Of a DNA stretch of 64,000 bases, positions 62,676-64,000 are shown one piece after another (the stretch's first letter is position 1; each line of letters opens with the position of its first letter). Where the stretch lies: positions 124,001 to 188,000 of the forward strand of contig JANSYI010000013.1 of NCBI GenBank assembly GCA_024742475.1. Reading direction: 5' to 3'. This stretch comes from a bacterium. Its GTDB lineage: Bacteria; Myxococcota_A; Polyangia; Nannocystales; Nannocystaceae. A program made the translations under genes and the position numbers. The notes below the pieces were generated by a model. The model saw nothing but the letters and a program-made list of their open reading frames with translations, did not search any database and had not been told where the DNA came from.

Positions 62676-63468
62676 GGTATGCAGCGACGTGGTCATCGAA
62701 GACCTGCGCCGATGGTTCGCGGCGCACCAACGTGACTACCCGATCTCGGGCTTCGAGTTCGAGGCCTATCTCGACGGATTGACTTCGCTGGACACAGCAC
62801 CGGACGAGACCCGGTCGCTCGACATGTACCTGGTCGTCGGGTGGCGTCAGGGCGGCGAAGAAGCCGCGAAGCACCTGCTGGCGCGACACCAGGCCACGAT
62901 CGACGGCGCCCTTCGCCGCCTCCGCCTGCCCGCCCACCGCGTGGATGAAGTGCGCTCCACGTTCTACGAGATCCTCTTCGTCGGTGAGGTGGGCACTCCT
63001 GCGCTGGCGCGATACGGCGGCAAGGGGTCGCTCGACGGTTGGCTGAAGGTCATGGTGTCCCGCTCGGCGAGTCGGCTCCTTCGCAGGACTGAACGCCTCG
63101 AATTCTCCGAGCCGGAGTCCTTCATGGAGGTCTGGCACGAGCCGGAGCGTGACGCGCTCAACCGGGAGTGCAAGCAGGCATTCCGTACCGCGATGCTCGA
63201 CGCGATCGCTTCGTTTGATGCGGAGGAGCGGTCGGCGTTGCGCGACTACTACGTCGGTGGTCTCTCGATCGACGCGCTTGCCGACATCTGGGGCGTGCAT
63301 CGAGCGACGGCGGCGCGACGGTTATCTCGACTTCGATGGGCTGTGCGCGAGCGCGTCCTCGATCGGCTCGAAGCGAAGCTCCGCGTCTCGCCTTCGTCGG
63401 CGCTGCGCATCGCGCGCAGCGCTCAAAGCCGGCTGACGGCCGATCTGGGGCTCCTGGACGAGGATTGA
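62674..63468 (+). CDS. Sigma-70 family factor of the Myxococcales gmx1 (TIGR03001) type
   Basis: A 264-residue protein. Region 2 is at about 48-130 (DMYLVVGWRQGGEEAAKHLL, VDEVRSTFYEILFVGE, LARYGGKGSLDGWLKVMVSR). Region 4 is at about 175-235 (AIASFDAEERSALRDYYVGGLSIDALADIWGVHRATAARRLSRLR), with a clear helix-turn-helix. The order Y-L-x-x-G, then F-V-G-x-x-x-x-P-A-L-A-R-Y-x-G-x-G-x-L-x-x-W matches what I recall of the gmx1 group confined to myxobacteria. ATG 62674 overlaps the divergent kinase ATG; GTG 62689 is an alternative. A sigma factor paired with a kinase suggests phosphorylation-linked control. Confidence 0.85.
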   Translation: MVCSDVVIEDLRRWFAAHQRDYPISGFEFEAYLDGLTSLDTAPDETRSLDMYLVVGWRQGGEEAAKHLLARHQATIDGALRRLRLPAHRVDEVRSTFYEILFVGEVGTPALARYGGKGSLDGWLKVMVSRSASRLLRRTERLEFSEPESFMEVWHEPERDALNRECKQAFRTAMLDAIASFDAEERSALRDYYVGGLSIDALADIWGVHRATAARRLSRLRWAVRERVLDRLEAKLRVSPSSALRIARSAQSRLTADLGLLDED

Positions 63469-63569
63469 AGCTCGACCTCACTTTTTTTCCTGCCGAGGTG
63501 CGACATGTCGGAGTGACTTGGCTCTGGGGAAGTGAGCCGCCGGACCGCGGCCGCAACGGAGACACCACC

Positions 63570-64000
63570 ATGTCCTCATCCTCCCCTTCCATTCTCTCCT
63601 CCCTCGCTCTCGTTGCCGTGCTCTTCGGCGGTTGTGAAAGTGACGCACCCGAGGCATCCCCGGACACGACCGAGGATGCCGAGCGTGGCCGCATCTCCAA
63701 GGCGGACGGCCTCGCGGGAACGTGCAGCCTGCGGTGCGGTGCGGAATACGACGAGACCGAGTCGTGTCAGTGTGACGACGAGTGCCTCGAGATCGGGGAC
63801 TGCTGCGGAGACTACGTCGACCTTTGTGAGCCCGACGTCGAGCCTGACGAAATCGGCACCTGCAGCCTTCGCTGCGGGACCCTGGACTTCTCGCAGTCGT
63901 GCCAATGCGACAGCGACTGCGACGAGTTTGGCGACTGCTGCGATGACTACGACACTTGGTGCGAAGAGCCAACGTTCGACCCGCAAGACGAACCCGGCGA
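63570..64000 (+). CDS. Lipoprotein with somatomedin-B-like domains, 3' end outside the window
   Basis: The frame from ATG 63570 is open to the end of the window (143 codons seen). The signal ends in LFGGC (Cys22), then a short acidic linker. Two Cys-rich modules follow: CSLRCGAEYDETESCQCDDEC...GDCCGDYVDLC and CSLRCGTLDFSQSCQCDSDC...GDCCDDYDTWC. Spacing and the D-C-C-x-D-Y motif match somatomedin-B domains, each with eight Cys. In other systems these mediate protein-protein contacts. It lies 101 bases after the sigma factor gene on the same strand. It was probably the start of a larger secreted protein, with the catalytic or binding part downstream. Confidence 0.85.
   Translation, partial: MSSSSPSILSSLALVAVLFGGCESDAPEASPDTTEDAERGRISKADGLAGTCSLRCGAEYDETESCQCDDECLEIGDCCGDYVDLCEPDVEPDEIGTCSLRCGTLDFSQSCQCDSDCDEFGDCCDDYDTWCEEPTFDPQDEPG

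Overview
The window is GC-rich and gene-dense and reads as a chromosomal segment of a myxobacterium (Myxococcota). The suborder Nannocystineae (Plesiocystis/Enhygromyxa/Nannocystis type) fits best. The evidence is indirect: three Ser/Thr protein kinases, two with an N-terminal HX3CX2C zinc finger; many lipoproteins whose lipobox is followed by a Ser/Thr/Gly/Asp-rich linker; RCC1 and FG-GAP repeat lipoproteins; a Myxococcales-type sigma factor; a TIGR02265/DUF2378-like protein; and a DUF1501/cytochrome cassette. I saw no rRNA, tRNA, CRISPR array or intact transposase.

Layout. 0-10 kb: the 3' part of an unknown gene, murA, a zinc-finger kinase with TPRs, a small lipoprotein, an RCC1 lipoprotein, and a divergent sigma factor - kinase - membrane protein run. 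10-15.5 kb: a four-gene secreted cassette (CX4CH lipoprotein, lipoprotein, DUF1501 protein, CXXCH protein). 15.7-24.2 kb: hisG with a tightly coupled unknown gene, a large beta-sandwich repeat protein, Cys-rich lipoproteins, an ECF sigma factor carrying its own membrane segment, a predicted beta-barrel protein and an ArsR regulator whose start lies in two palindromes. 24.3-32.2 kb: M16 peptidase, polysaccharide deacetylase, calcium-repeat protein, a frameshifted lipoprotein, and a LysR/DoxX divergent pair. 32.4-40.2 kb: a seven-gene minus-strand TonB operon (tonB, exbB, two exbD, receptor, beta-helix lipoprotein, small lipoprotein) ending at a strong hairpin. Its promoter region is shared with a divergent PhoB-like response regulator and holds two Pho-box-like direct repeats, one facing each way. 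41-48 kb: lipase-like lipoprotein, AraC regulator with an FAD oxidoreductase, aroA with an RNA methyltransferase, and a CAP-domain lipoprotein. 48-52.4 kb: small helical protein, bactofilin, then boxC-boxB of aerobic benzoyl-CoA degradation, followed by tandem hairpins.

52.4-60.8 kb looks like accessory sequence. It has tandem repeats, a DUF2378-like gene, a repeat-rich FG-GAP lipoprotein, a DTW-domain RNA-modification protein, and a zone of broken genes (frameshifted TPR lipoprotein, truncated RCC1-type lipoprotein, VCBS protein without a start). A 69-bp perfect direct repeat flanks this zone. 60.8-64 kb: a zinc-finger kinase with an HGD catalytic loop, a divergent sigma factor whose start codon overlaps that of the kinase, and a lipoprotein with two somatomedin-B-like domains that runs off the end.

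The best candidate for an undescribed system is the 32.4-41.1 kb unit: a PhoB-like regulator and a complete TonB energising complex, receptor and beta-helix lipoprotein that appear to share one phosphate-type regulatory region. All function calls come from reading the sequence by eye; no database search was possible.
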